Shown here: in pieces, positions 8,127 to 17,324 of the stretch
Numbering within the stretch: the stretch's first letter is position 1
Layout: each line of letters opens with the position of its first letter
Origin: Janthinobacterium sp. UMAB-56
GTDB taxonomy: Bacteria; Pseudomonadota; Gammaproteobacteria; Burkholderiales; Burkholderiaceae_D
NCBI RefSeq assembly: GCF_900095265.1
Contig: NZ_LT607658.1
Location: forward strand, 111,524 to 175,523
DNA: 64,000 bases
Direction of reading: 5' to 3'
Program-made: the position numbers and the translations under genes
The notes under the pieces: model-generated
Databases searched by the model: none
Seen by the model: the letters and a program-made list of their open reading frames with translations, nothing else
What the model was told of the DNA's origin: nothing

Positions 8127-9542
8127 ATGGCAATGACAGCCGCAGAAGTCTTGAAGATGGTAGAAGAAAACGAAGTCAAATTCGTTGATTTCCGCTTTGC
8201 CGATACCCGTGGTAAAGAGCAGCACGTGACGGTTCCCGTGTCGCACTTCGACATGGACAAATTCGAGTCGGGCCACGCCTTTGACGGTTCTTCGATCGCT
8301 GGCTGGAAAGGCATTGAAGCATCCGACATGATCTTGCTGCCAGATCCAAACACGGCCAATATCGACCCGTTCATGGAAGAAACGACCCTGTTCATGCAGT
8401 GCGACGTGATCGAACCGTCGGACGGCAAGGGCTACGACCGCGACCCGCGCTCGATCGCGAAACGCGCCGAAGCCTACCTGAAATCGTCGGGCATGGGCGA
8501 CACCGCCTACTTCGGCCCTGAGCCGGAATTCTTCATCTTCGACAGCGTGCGCTGGAAGATCGACATGTCGGGCTGCTTCGTCAAGATCGGTTCGGACGAA
8601 GGTTCGTGGTCGACCGGCAAGGACATCGAAGGCGGCAACAGCGGCCACCGTCCTACCGTCAAGGGCGGCTACTTCCCCGTGCCACCAGTCGACAGCTTCC
8701 AGGACATGCGTTCGGAAATGTGTCTGATCCTGGAGTCCTTGGGCATCCCGGTTGAGGTACATCATCACGAAGTGGCCGGCGCCGGCCAGAATGAAATCGG
8801 CACCAAGTTCTCGACCCTGGTCGAGCGCGCCGACTGGACGCAAAACCTGAAATACGTGGTGTGGAACGTGGCGCACAGCTATGGCAAGACCGCTACCTTC
8901 ATGCCGAAACCTATCGTTGGCGACAACGGTTCGGGCATGCACGTGCATCAATCCGTATGGAAAGATGGCAAAAACCTGTTCGCTGGCGACGGCTATGCCG
9001 GCCTGTCCGATTTCGCCCTGTACTACATCGGCGGCATCATCAAGCACGCCAAGGCACTGAACGCGATCACCAACCCGGGCACCAACTCGTACAAGCGTCT
9101 GGTGCCAGGCTACGAAGCCCCGGTGAAATTGGCGTACTCGGCGAAAAACCGTTCCGCCTCGATCCGTATCCCGCACGTGGCCAATCCAAAAGGCCGCCGC
9201 GTGGAAGCGCGCTTCCCGGATCCACTGGCGAACCCGTACCTGTGCTTCGCCGCACTGCTGATGGCCGGCCTGGACGGCGTTGCCAACAAGATCCACCCGG
9301 GTGAAGCCGCCTCGAAAGATCTGTACCATCTGCCGCCGGAAGAAGACGCACTGATCCCTACCGTGTGCGCTTCGCTGGAAGAAGCACTCGACGCGCTGGA
9401 CAAGGACCGCGAGTTCCTGACCCGTGGCGGCGTGTTCAGCGATTCCATGATCGATGCTTACCTGGAACTGAAAATGCAGGACGTGCAGCGCATGCGCATG
9501 ACCACGCATCCTGCCGAGTTCGACATGTACTACTCGCTGTAA
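8127..9542 (+). CDS. glnA: Type I glutamine synthetase
   Basis: GlnA makes glutamine from glutamate, ammonia and ATP in the cytosol. The 471-residue length is that of bacterial GSI-beta. Visible motifs are [17 protein letters not shown], the metal/substrate segment [12 protein letters not shown], the glycine/ATP region with [18 protein letters not shown], and [27 protein letters not shown] carries the adenylylation tyrosine at about residue 400. That tyrosine agrees with the adenylyltransferase gene glnE in this same window. An AGGAG sequence sits seven bases before the ATG. Two NtrC sites and a sigma-54 promoter lie upstream, so nitrogen limitation should induce it. A terminator follows, and the next genes are a DUF4124 gene, ntrB and ntrC. 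Confidence 0.98.
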   Translation: MAMTAAEVLKMVEENEVKFVDFRFADTRGKEQHVTVPVSHFDMDKFESGHAFDGSSIAGWKGIEASDMILLPDPNTANIDPFMEETTLFMQCDVIEPSDGKGYDRDPRSIAKRAEAYLKSSGMGDTAYFGPEPEFFIFDSVRWKIDMSGCFVKIGSDEGSWSTGKDIEGGNSGHRPTVKGGYFPVPPVDSFQDMRSEMCLILESLGIPVEVHHHEVAGAGQNEIGTKFSTLVERADWTQNLKYVVWNVAHSYGKTATFMPKPIVGDNGSGMHVHQSVWKDGKNLFAGDGYAGLSDFALYYIGGIIKHAKALNAITNPGTNSYKRLVPGYEAPVKLAYSAKNRSASIRIPHVANPKGRRVEARFPDPLANPYLCFAALLMAGLDGVANKIHPGEAASKDLYHLPPEEDALIPTVCASLEEALDALDKDREFLTRGGVFSDSMIDAYLELKMQDVQRMRMTTHPAEFDMYYSL

Positions 9543-9578
9543 TGGCGCCATGCCGGCAATTTGCCGGTAGTGAATAAA

Positions 9579-9617
9579 AAACGCGGGTGAGGCGATCGGT
9601 CTTGCCCGCGTTTTTTT
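9579..9617 (+). terminator. Terminator after glnA
   Basis: ACGCGGG (9581–9587) pairs with CCCGCGT (9605–9611), extended by A/T pairs, and seven T end at 9617. A smaller hairpin, CCGGCAA/TTGCCGG, lies just upstream near 9552–9567. Confidence 0.88.
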
Positions 9618-9699
9618 ATGCAGTACGCCAAGGCGGTGAGAGTATGGTGTTGTATAGTCGGCCCAGGAACGATGCGGCATGCGCCGACAGGAGTGGAGA

Positions 9700-10209
9700 T
9701 TGAGCAAGCATTACAGAATGGCGCTGATGGCAGGATTGCTGGGCGCGGCGGCACAGGCGCACGGACAGTTGTATGTCTGCGCCGATGCACAAGGACACAA
9801 GACGTACACGGACAAGCGGGTTGGCGCGCATTGCCAGCAGCTCGATTTGCCCGGCGCCATGACGGAGCCGCCACGCAAGACGGTGCCGCTGGCCGGCGCA
9901 CCGGCCCGGCCCGCCACGCAGGCGGCGGCCACGGCGGTGCCTGCCGTCGGCGCGTTTCCCAGGGTCGATGGCGCCGAGCAGCGCGCGCGCGACCTGGACC
10001 GGCGCCAGATATTGCAGGATGAATTGCGCAGCGAAGAGCAGAAACTGGCTGCGCAGCGCCTGGAGTTTAACGCCGGCCAGCCCGAGCGCCAGGGCAATGA
10101 GCGTAACGATGCGAAATACCAGGAACGGGTGGCGCAAATGAAGGACAACATTGGCCGGACACAGCAGAACGTCGAGGCACTGAAACGCGAAATCGCCAAT
10201 ATCCGATGA
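9700..10209 (+). CDS. DUF4124 domain-containing secreted protein
   Basis: The product is about 169 residues long. A signal peptide-like start (basic, then MALMAGLLGAAAQAHG) is followed by the DUF4124 core with LYVCADAQGHKTYTDK and a nearby Cys. A polar, Ala/Pro-rich linker leads into a long charged helix over about the last 70 residues that should form a coiled coil. The start is placed at TTG 9700 because AGGAG lies six bases upstream; ATG 9679 is an alternative. DUF4124 proteins are periplasmic and of unknown function. Only 7 bases separate it from ntrB, so it is probably cotranscribed with the ntrBC genes, an arrangement seen in related betaproteobacteria. Confidence 0.8.
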   Translation: MSKHYRMALMAGLLGAAAQAHGQLYVCADAQGHKTYTDKRVGAHCQQLDLPGAMTEPPRKTVPLAGAPARPATQAAATAVPAVGAFPRVDGAEQRARDLDRRQILQDELRSEEQKLAAQRLEFNAGQPERQGNERNDAKYQERVAQMKDNIGRTQQNVEALKREIANIR

Positions 10210-10216
10210 CGAGACC

Positions 10217-11305
10217 ATGACAATAGATACCCACTCCAGCCGTCCGGCCCACCTGGCCGGCCTTGATTTGCTGGCGTCGGCCGTGATCCTGCTCGATGGC
10301 GACGGCCGCATCAGCTATGCCAACGCGGCGGCGGAAAACCTGCTGGAAAGCTCGCTGAAAGCCCTGTCGCGGCAAAAACTGACGGCGCTATTCTTGAATC
10401 CCGACGAACTGGCCGGCATTTGCGCGCAGGCGCTCGAACATAAATTTTCCGACTTGCGCCAGGACCTGAGCCTGGAACGCCTGGGGCGCGAGCCGCTGCG
10501 CGTGCACAGCATCGTCAGCGCGCTCGACGCGCCGCGCGACGGCGTGCTGATCGAGCTGCGCGAAAACGTGCAGCAGTTAAAACTCGACCGCGAGGAGCGC
10601 ATCCTCGACCAGAGCCAGGTCAACAAGGAGTTGATCCGCAACCTGGCGCATGAAATCAAGAACCCGCTGGGCGGTATCCGCGGCGCGGCCCAGCTGCTGG
10701 AGCTGGAATTGCCGGCCCTGCACCTGAGCGAGCTGCGCGAATACACGCAAGTCATCATCAAGGAAGCGGACCGCCTGCAAACCCTGGTCGACCGCCTGCT
10801 GGCACCGCACCGCCGCCCGCATATCGTGGGTGACGTGAATATCCACGAAGTGTGCGAACGCGTGCGCAGCCTGATCCTGGCCGAGTTTCCCAGCGGCCTG
10901 ACTATTTCGCGCGATTACGACGCCTCGATCCCCGAGTTTCGCGGCGACAAGGAGCAGTTGATACAAACCGTGCTCAACATTGCGCATAACGCGGCGCAAG
11001 CCCTGGCCGAACGCATCGAAGCGGGCGATGCGGAGCTGATTTTCAAGACGCGCGTGGCGCGCCAGGTGACCCTGGCCAAGGTCCGTTACGGCCTGGCATT
11101 AGACTTGCATATCATCGACAATGGACCGGGCATCGCACCCCAGATCCGCGACCGGATTTTCTACCCGCTGGTGTCGGGCAGGGAAGGCGGCAGCGGGCTG
11201 GGACTGACCTTGGCGCAAACCTTCGTGCAACAGCACCTGGGCGTGATCGAGTGCGAAAGCCGGCCTGGATACACCGATTTCAGGATCGTTCTACCCTTGC
11301 CATAA
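10217..11305 (+). CDS. glnL (ntrB): Nitrogen regulation sensor histidine kinase NtrB (NR-II)
   Basis: This 362-residue cytosolic kinase/phosphatase has no membrane segment. A PAS domain spans about residues 13–120. The phosphoacceptor H-box NLAHEIKNPLGG contains His145. An N-box (NIAHNAAQAL), G1 (DNGPGIAP) and G2 (GGSGLGLTLAQ) of the HATPase domain follow. NtrB phosphorylates NtrC under nitrogen limitation and is switched to phosphatase by PII. The gene is seven bases after the DUF4124 gene and 48 bases before ntrC. Its length and motif order match the family closely. Confidence 0.95.
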   Translation: MTIDTHSSRPAHLAGLDLLASAVILLDGDGRISYANAAAENLLESSLKALSRQKLTALFLNPDELAGICAQALEHKFSDLRQDLSLERLGREPLRVHSIVSALDAPRDGVLIELRENVQQLKLDREERILDQSQVNKELIRNLAHEIKNPLGGIRGAAQLLELELPALHLSELREYTQVIIKEADRLQTLVDRLLAPHRRPHIVGDVNIHEVCERVRSLILAEFPSGLTISRDYDASIPEFRGDKEQLIQTVLNIAHNAAQALAERIEAGDAELIFKTRVARQVTLAKVRYGLALDLHIIDNGPGIAPQIRDRIFYPLVSGREGGSGLGLTLAQTFVQQHLGVIECESRPGYTDFRIVLPLP

Positions 11306-11324
11306 GCGAGGAGGTATCCCACCC

Positions 11325-11354
11325 ATGAAATCCATTGCGGGACACACACACTAA
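11325..11354 (+). CDS. Nine-codon mini-ORF coupled to ntrC (TAATG)
   Basis: A near-perfect Shine-Dalgarno sequence, GAGGAGGT (11308–11315), precedes ATG 11325 by about ten bases. The frame encodes MKSIAGHTH and ends with TAA at 11352–11354, whose last A is the first base of the ntrC ATG. The ntrC start itself has only a weak GGGA upstream. This suggests that ribosomes load at the mini-ORF and reinitiate at ntrC. The peptide itself probably has no function. Confidence 0.45.
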   Translation: MKSIAGHTH

Positions 11355-12832
11355 TGAAGCCAATCTGGATAGTTGACGACGACGAATCAATCCGCTGGGT
11401 GCTGGAAAAAGCCCTGGCGCGGGAAAATCTCGCCACCAAGAGTTTTGCCAATGCGCGCGACGCCATCGCCGCACTGGAATTTGACACGCCGCAAGTGCTC
11501 GTGTCCGACATCCGCATGCCGGGCGCGTCCGGCCTGGAGCTGTTGCAGACGGTCAAGTCGCGCTTTCCCGGCTTGCCGGTCATCATCATCACGGCGTTTT
11601 CCGACCTCGATTCGGCCGTCGCATCCTTCCAGGGCGGGGCCTTCGAATACCTGGCCAAGCCCTTCGACATCGACAAGGCTGTCGAGCTGATCCGCCGCGC
11701 GCTGGAAGAGAGCCTGCGCGAGACCAGTGTCGAGTCCGGCCCGTCGGAAACGCCGGAAATCCTCGGCCAGGCACCGGCCATGCAGGAAGTGTTCCGCGCC
11801 ATCGGCCGCCTGTCGCAGTCGAATGTGACGGTGCTCATCACGGGCGAATCCGGTTCCGGCAAGGAATTGGTGGCGCGCGCACTGCACAAGCACAGTCCGC
11901 GCGCGGCGCAGCCTTTCATTGCCCTGAACACGGCGGCGATACCCAAGGATTTGCTGGAATCGGAACTGTTCGGCCATGAACGCGGTGCATTTACCGGCGC
12001 CCAGACGACGCGCCGGGGCCGCTTCGAGCAAGCCGAGAACGGCACCCTGTTCCTCGATGAAATCGGCGACATGCCGTTCGACCTGCAGACGCGCTTGCTG
12101 CGCGTGCTGTCCGACGGCCATTTCTATCGCGTCGGCGGCCACCAGCCCATGAAGGCGAATGTGCGCGTCATTACGGCCACGCACCAAAACCTCGAGCAGC
12201 GCGTGCGTGACGGCCTGTTCCGCGAAGACTTGTATCACCGCCTGAACGTGATCCGCCTGCGCCTGCCCAGTTTGCGGGAGCGGCGCGAGGATATCCCCAT
12301 TCTGGTGCGCCACTTCCTGGTGCAAAGCGCGCGTCAGCTGGGCGTGGAAGCCAAGCGCATGAGCGAACCGACGATGCAATTCCTCAGCAGCCTCGACTTG
12401 CCCGGCAATGTGCGCCAGCTGGAAAACCTGTGCAACTGGATTACGGTCATGGCGCCGGGCCAGACGGTGGAAATCAAGGACTTGCCGCTGGAATTGACGC
12501 AGGGGCAGGGCGATGGCGCGGCGGGCGAGGCGGCGCCGGCGGCCGTTGCCCAGCCGCACGGCGGCCAGGTCTTCGAAGGTCCCGCGCCCGCCAACGGCGC
12601 GCCGCCAGGCTGGATCGGCTTGCTGGAATTGCAGGCGGCCGGCATGCTGGGCGCAGGACAGCAGGAAGTCATGGCCGTGCTGGGGCGGCAATTCGAGTCG
12701 GCCCTGATCAAGACGGCGCTCAAGCATACGCACGGACGCAAGAACGATGCCGCCGTGCGCCTGGGCATCGGCCGCAACACCATCACCCGCAAGATATCCG
12801 AACTGGGCATCGACGGCGCCAAGGACGATTGA
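11354..12832 (+). CDS. glnG (ntrC): Nitrogen regulation response regulator NtrC (NR-I)
   Basis: NtrC is the sigma-54-dependent activator of nitrogen genes, and the glnA enhancer sites in this window are a likely target. The receiver domain covers about residues 1–120, with acidic pocket DDD at 8–10 and phosphoacceptor Asp52 in SDIRMPG. The AAA+ domain has Walker A GESGSGK (164–170), the sigma-54 contact motif GAFTGA (211–216) and Walker B TLFLDEIGD (231–239). A Fis-type helix-turn-helix with GRKNDAAVRLGIGRNTITRK ends the protein. The 492-residue length is typical. Translation seems to depend on a preceding mini-ORF. A GC-rich hairpin terminator follows. Confidence 0.96.
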   Translation: MKPIWIVDDDESIRWVLEKALARENLATKSFANARDAIAALEFDTPQVLVSDIRMPGASGLELLQTVKSRFPGLPVIIITAFSDLDSAVASFQGGAFEYLAKPFDIDKAVELIRRALEESLRETSVESGPSETPEILGQAPAMQEVFRAIGRLSQSNVTVLITGESGSGKELVARALHKHSPRAAQPFIALNTAAIPKDLLESELFGHERGAFTGAQTTRRGRFEQAENGTLFLDEIGDMPFDLQTRLLRVLSDGHFYRVGGHQPMKANVRVITATHQNLEQRVRDGLFREDLYHRLNVIRLRLPSLRERREDIPILVRHFLVQSARQLGVEAKRMSEPTMQFLSSLDLPGNVRQLENLCNWITVMAPGQTVEIKDLPLELTQGQGDGAAGEAAPAAVAQPHGGQVFEGPAPANGAPPGWIGLLELQAAGMLGAGQQEVMAVLGRQFESALIKTALKHTHGRKNDAAVRLGIGRNTITRKISELGIDGAKDD

Positions 12833-12840
12833 CGCATGGC

Positions 12841-12867
12841 CGGACGGGGACTCCCCCGTCCGCTTTT
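12841..12867 (+). terminator. Terminator after ntrC
   Basis: CGGACGGGG (12841–12849) pairs perfectly with CCCCGTCCG (12854–12862) around a 4-base loop. A short run of four T follows at 12864–12867. The stem is strong and the T-run modest. Confidence 0.7.
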
Positions 12868-12971
12868 CCCCGCAGCTTGCATCACACGTCACAACACCCA
12901 CAGCAGGCGATAAGGTAAGCTGGCGCCTGCCGGACTGTTTCGTCCGGTGTTAACTTGAACTGTGGAATAGC

Positions 12972-13937
12972 ATGCTCATAAATTGCGTGGCCTACCAGGA
13001 TGGCAAAAAACTGGCCGACTTGCCGATTGACGATATCAGCGATTACGTCGAGCGGCCCGACTGCTTTGTCTGGGTCGCCCTGCTCGACGCCACGCCGGAC
13101 GAGCTGAAACAGATGCAGCACGAGTTTTGCCTGCATGAACTGGCGGTGGAAGACGCGCAGCGGGGGCATCAGCGGCCGAAGATCGAGGAATATGGCGATT
13201 CCCTGTTTGCCGTCGTGAAAACCGTGGAAATGGTCGAGAATGAACTGGTGCTGGGCGAAGTCGATATTTTCGTTGGCGCCAATTACGTACTCTCGTCGCG
13301 CAGCAACAGTTCGCAAGGTTTCCTCGGCGTGCGCGCGCGCGCCGAGCGCGAACCGCATTTGCTGCGCCAGGGCTCGGCCTTCGTGCTGTATGCGCTGATG
13401 GATGCCGTCGTCGACCGTTACTTTCCCGTGCTCGATGCGCTCGAATCGGAACTGGAACTGATCGAGGACCGCATCTTCGACCGTGGCACCGAGCGCGACA
13501 ATATCGAACGGCTGTACCAGTTGAAGCGCAAGGTCATGGTCTTGCGCCACGTGGTGGCGCCCCTGATGGAAGCGGTGGGCAAGCTGCACGGCGGGCGGGT
13601 GCCGCCGCTGTGCCACGATACGCAAGAGTATTTCCGCGACGTGCACGACCACCTGGCGCGCATCAATGGCACGCTCGACACCATCCGCGACACCATCAGC
13701 ACGGCGATCCAGGTGAATCTGTCGATGGTGGCCATCGATGAGAGCGAAGTGAACAAGCAGTTGGCGGCCTGGGCGGCCATCTTTGCCGTGTTCACGGCGT
13801 TTGCCGGCATCTGGGGCATGAACTTCAAGTTCATGCCGGAGCTGGACTGGCATTATGGCTATCCGGCCGCCGTGGCGGTGATGAGCTGTGTCTGCGGCTA
13901 TATGTATTACTTGTTCAAGCGTTCCGGCTGGCTATAA
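12972..13937 (+). CDS. CorA-family magnesium/cobalt transporter
   Basis: This 321-residue protein has a large soluble N-terminal domain and two C-terminal membrane helices. The first helix (about 260–280) ends in the family's defining GMN motif, within GIWGMNFKFMPELDWHYG. The second helix (about 290–312) is followed by a short basic tail ending KRSGWL. The acidic HELAVEDAQRGHQRPKIEEYG segment near residues 55–77 is typical of CorA/ZntB-type cytoplasmic domains. It should form a homopentameric divalent-cation channel; whether it carries Mg, Co, Ni or Zn cannot be decided here. It stands alone between the ntrC terminator and a histidine kinase gene. Confidence 0.92.
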   Translation: MLINCVAYQDGKKLADLPIDDISDYVERPDCFVWVALLDATPDELKQMQHEFCLHELAVEDAQRGHQRPKIEEYGDSLFAVVKTVEMVENELVLGEVDIFVGANYVLSSRSNSSQGFLGVRARAEREPHLLRQGSAFVLYALMDAVVDRYFPVLDALESELELIEDRIFDRGTERDNIERLYQLKRKVMVLRHVVAPLMEAVGKLHGGRVPPLCHDTQEYFRDVHDHLARINGTLDTIRDTISTAIQVNLSMVAIDESEVNKQLAAWAAIFAVFTAFAGIWGMNFKFMPELDWHYGYPAAVAVMSCVCGYMYYLFKRSGWL

Positions 13938-14070
13938 AAAATTCCCCTTATCTGTATTATTAAGCAATAGTCAGGGGTACAATCGCGGCAGGTCTGCTCG
14001 CGCGGGCCATGGCTGAGGGTTGCCACGCCGGCAGGTTTGCTGGTGCTTCCAGTGTTGCGCAGGAGCATTC

Positions 14071-15444
14071 ATGAGTATTCCGTTGTTTGATGTGAATTCG
14101 CAAGAACCCCTGTTCGATGCCGAGCAGCGGCGCACCCTGGCCGAGGCGGCCCTGCGCTCGATTACCGCCTCGACGGCACGCGCCCGTGGCGACGACTTTC
14201 TGCGCATCCTCGTCAAGGAGCTGGCCGAAGCGCTGGACGTGCACTATGTGATCGCCGGTCGCCTGGTGCGCCTGGACGATGGCAGCGAAGGCATCCGCAC
14301 GCTCGCCCTGTGGGGCGGCAATGGCTACCAGCCGAATGTCGAATACAGCCTGCAGCATACGCCGTGCCAGGATGTGACGTGCCAGAGCATGTGTTTTCAT
14401 GGCAGCGATATCCAGCGTCGCTTTCCATTCGATACCCTCCTCGTCGACATGCAGGCGGAAAGCTATGTCGGCATGCCGCTGATCGACACCGACGGCAAGA
14501 CCCTGGGCATCCTGTCGGCCATCGACACGCGGCCCATCGATGAAAACAAGCGCTTGCTGGCGCTGCTGTTGCTGTCGATCTTCTCGTCCCGCGGCGCGGC
14601 CGAGCTGCAGCACCAGGAACGCACCCAGCAACTGGAAGAAATCGTGCGCCAGCGCACAGAATCGCTGCTGGCGGCGCAGGCCAACCTGATCGAGCAGGAA
14701 CAGATGGCGGCCCTCGGCTCGCTGGTGGCGGGCGTGTCGCATGAGGTCAATACGCCCATCGGCGTGGCCCTGACGGCGGCCTCGAGCATGGGCAGTTATG
14801 CCGACCAGCTGGTGCAGCTGCTCGGTGGCGCCAAGGTCAGCCGTGTCGAACTGGTCGACATTGCCGAATCCCTGAAAGGCGCGGCCGCCCTGATCGAGCG
14901 CAACCTGGCGCGCGCGGCCGACCTGATCGGCAACTTCAAGCAACTGGCGGTGGACCAGGTCAGCGAATACGTGGCCGACCTGGCGCTGCATGACTATGTG
15001 CACGGTCTGGTGTCGGCGCACAGCCCGGAACTGCGCAAGGCGGCACTGGCCGTGGAGCTCGACATCGCGCCCGATTGCCATGTACGCCTGGCGGCCGGCA
15101 AGCTGTCGCAAATCCTCTCGAACTTATTGATGAACAGCGCCCGCCACGGTTATCCGCAGGGCGGGCCGGGGCGCATCACAATACGCGCGCGCATCGAGGC
15201 GAACGACACTGACGCGGCCTTGCGCTGGCTGCTGCTGGAGTTTTCCGACGATGGCATCGGCCTGGCGCCCGCCGTGCGCGAGCATATGTTTGAACCGTTT
15301 TTCACCACCAAGCGGGGCCAGGGCGGCTCCGGCCTGGGCATGCACATCGTCTACACCATCGTGCAGCAACTGGGCGGCCAGGTGTGCGCCATCGATAGCA
15401 GTCCCGGCTGTCATATACAGATCAGGCTGCCACTGGCCGCCTGA
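14071..15444 (+). CDS. GAF-domain sensor histidine kinase (orphan)
   Basis: The start at 14071 is set by an AGGAG six bases upstream; an upstream in-frame ATG at 14020 has no such site. The 457-residue protein has no membrane helix. A GAF domain covers about residues 30–180. It contains three closely spaced Cys (CQDVTCQSMC, 99–108) that could bind a metal or sense redox, which is inference. A coiled-coil linker follows (180–212). The H-box VSHEVNTPIG holds His224, and the HATPase domain has GIGLAP and GGSGLGMHIV motifs. No response regulator gene is adjacent, so its partner is unknown. The FAD oxidoreductase gene converges on it. Confidence 0.87.
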   Translation: MSIPLFDVNSQEPLFDAEQRRTLAEAALRSITASTARARGDDFLRILVKELAEALDVHYVIAGRLVRLDDGSEGIRTLALWGGNGYQPNVEYSLQHTPCQDVTCQSMCFHGSDIQRRFPFDTLLVDMQAESYVGMPLIDTDGKTLGILSAIDTRPIDENKRLLALLLLSIFSSRGAAELQHQERTQQLEEIVRQRTESLLAAQANLIEQEQMAALGSLVAGVSHEVNTPIGVALTAASSMGSYADQLVQLLGGAKVSRVELVDIAESLKGAAALIERNLARAADLIGNFKQLAVDQVSEYVADLALHDYVHGLVSAHSPELRKAALAVELDIAPDCHVRLAAGKLSQILSNLLMNSARHGYPQGGPGRITIRARIEANDTDAALRWLLLEFSDDGIGLAPAVREHMFEPFFTTKRGQGGSGLGMHIVYTIVQQLGGQVCAIDSSPGCHIQIRLPLAA

Positions 15445-15459
15445 TCTGCCATACGCGCG

Positions 15460-17088
15460 TCAGGCGGCGGCCATCGACAGCGCCACCGCTTCGGCCACCT
15501 TGATGCCGTCGACGGCCGCCGACAGGATGCCTCCCGCATAGCCGGCGCCTTCGCCGGCGGGGAACAGGCCGCGCGTATTCAGGCTTTGCAGGTCGTCGTC
15601 GCGGCGCTTGATGCGGATCGGCGACGAGGTGCGCGTTTCCACTCCCGTCAGCACGGCGTCGGCCTTGTAATAACCCTTGATCTGCTTGTTGAACGCCGGA
15701 AACGCTTCACGCAGGGCCGTGATCGCGTATTCGGGCAGCGATGGCGCCAGGTCCGTCAGGTGCACGGCCGGCTTGTAGGACGGTACCACACTGCCAAATT
15801 CCGTCGAGGCGCGGCCGGCCACGAAGTCGCCGACCAATTGTCCTGGGGCATCGTAGTTGCCGCCGCCCAGGGCAAAGGCGCGCTCTTCCAGTTCGCGCTG
15901 CAGGGCGATGCCGGCCAGCGGGTCACCCGGGTAGTCGGCTGGCGTGATGCCGACGACGATGGCGCTGTTGGCGTTGCGTTCGTTGCGCGAATACTGGCTC
16001 ATGCCGTTCGTCACCAGGCGGCCCGGTTCCGAGGCGGCTGCCACCACCGTGCCGCCCGGACACATGCAGAAGCTGTAGACGGAGCGGCCATTGCTGGCGT
16101 GGTGCACCAGCTTGTAGTCGGCTGCTCCCAGGATCGGGTGGCCGGCGCTGGGGCCGAAGCGGCAGCTGTCGATCAGCGATTGCGGGTGTTCCACGCGGAA
16201 ACCGATCGAAAACGGTTTCGCTTCGATGTACACGCCGCGGCGATGCAGCATTTCGAAAGTGTCGCGCGCGCTGTGGCCGATGGCCAGCACCACGTGGTTG
16301 CTGGCGATGGCTTCGCCATTGTCCAGCACCACCCCGCGCACCTGGCCGCCGTCGGCGCCCGGCACGATGTCGAGATCGACCACTTTACTGCTGAAGCGGT
16401 ATTCGCCGCCCAGCTGTTCGATATTCGCGCGCATTTCTTCCACCATCTTGACCAGGCGGAAAGTGCCGATGTGTGGCTTGCTCACATACATGATTTCTTC
16501 GGGCGCGCCGGCCTTGACGAATTCCGTCAATACCTTGCGGCCGTAGTGTTTGGGGTCCTTGATCTGGCTGTACAGCTTGCCATCCGAGAAGGTGCCGGCG
16601 CCGCCTTCGCCGAACTGCACATTCGATTCCGGGTTCAGTTCGCGCTTGCGCCAGAAACCGAAGGTGTCGACCGTGCGTTCGCGCACCTGCTTGCCGCGTT
16701 CCAGGATGAGAGGGCGCAAACCCATCTGTGCCAGGATCAGCGCCACGAACAGGCCGCAGGGACCCGTGCCGATGACGATGGGGCGCGGTTCATTCGTATG
16801 GCCGGCCAGCTGTTCGCCGCCGGCGACGAATTTGTAATCGGTATCGGGCGCGGGCATCAGGTGCACATCGTGCTGCAGGCGCGCCAGTACGGCCGCTTCA
16901 TTCTTGACGTCCACATGCAGCGAGTAAATCAACACCACGGCGCTGCGCTTGCGCGCGTCATAGCTGCGCTTGAAGACCGTAAAGCCGAGCAGATCGGCTG
17001 CATCGATGCCCAGGCGGGCCAGGATGGCAGCCGGCAGGGACGCTTCGTCGTGTTCGAGGGGGAGTTTTACTTCGTTGAGTCGCAGCAT
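15460..17088 (-). CDS. NAD(P)/FAD-dependent oxidoreductase (COG2509-type)
   Basis: This 542-residue cytosolic flavoprotein has an N-terminal extension of about 100 residues before the dinucleotide-binding motif VIGTGPCGLFVAL at about 105–117. Further family markers are LILERGKQVRERT, FGEGGAGTFSDGKL and the C-terminal GLFPAGEGAGYAGGI FAD-binding motif. These proteins are widely annotated as uncharacterised FAD-dependent dehydrogenases; the reaction is not established. No clear Shine-Dalgarno sequence precedes the ATG at 17088. It is convergent with the GAF kinase gene. Confidence 0.85.
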   Translation of the reverse strand: MLRLNEVKLPLEHDEASLPAAILARLGIDAADLLGFTVFKRSYDARKRSAVVLIYSLHVDVKNEAAVLARLQHDVHLMPAPDTDYKFVAGGEQLAGHTNEPRPIVIGTGPCGLFVALILAQMGLRPLILERGKQVRERTVDTFGFWRKRELNPESNVQFGEGGAGTFSDGKLYSQIKDPKHYGRKVLTEFVKAGAPEEIMYVSKPHIGTFRLVKMVEEMRANIEQLGGEYRFSSKVVDLDIVPGADGGQVRGVVLDNGEAIASNHVVLAIGHSARDTFEMLHRRGVYIEAKPFSIGFRVEHPQSLIDSCRFGPSAGHPILGAADYKLVHHASNGRSVYSFCMCPGGTVVAAASEPGRLVTNGMSQYSRNERNANSAIVVGITPADYPGDPLAGIALQRELEERAFALGGGNYDAPGQLVGDFVAGRASTEFGSVVPSYKPAVHLTDLAPSLPEYAITALREAFPAFNKQIKGYYKADAVLTGVETRTSSPIRIKRRDDDLQSLNTRGLFPAGEGAGYAGGILSAAVDGIKVAEAVALSMAAA

Positions 17089-17245
17089 GATGTGTATTTT
17101 TAGAAATTACCGGGCTCCGTATCTAGCGGAGAATGTGTGGTGACGCGTGAGCGCATCCGGGCGCTATTTTACCTGCATGTCCGGCTACGGGCCATCTGCG
17201 AGGTCAGCGGCACGCTGGCGCGGCAGGAAGGAGGGAGGTTGCGGA

Positions 17246-17283
17246 AAAGAAAAAATCCGGCGACCACTGCATGGCCGCCGGAT
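17246..17283 (-). terminator. Terminator of the first TonB receptor gene (minus strand)
   Basis: ATCCGGCG (17255–17262) pairs with CGCCGGAT (17276–17283). On the minus strand the hairpin is followed by a T-rich run, seen as the A-run at 17246–17255 on the plus strand. Confidence 0.82.
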
Positions 17284-17324
17284 TCGTCTTGCTGACTAAC
17301 TAACTGTTATATCTTGCTTGGCGC

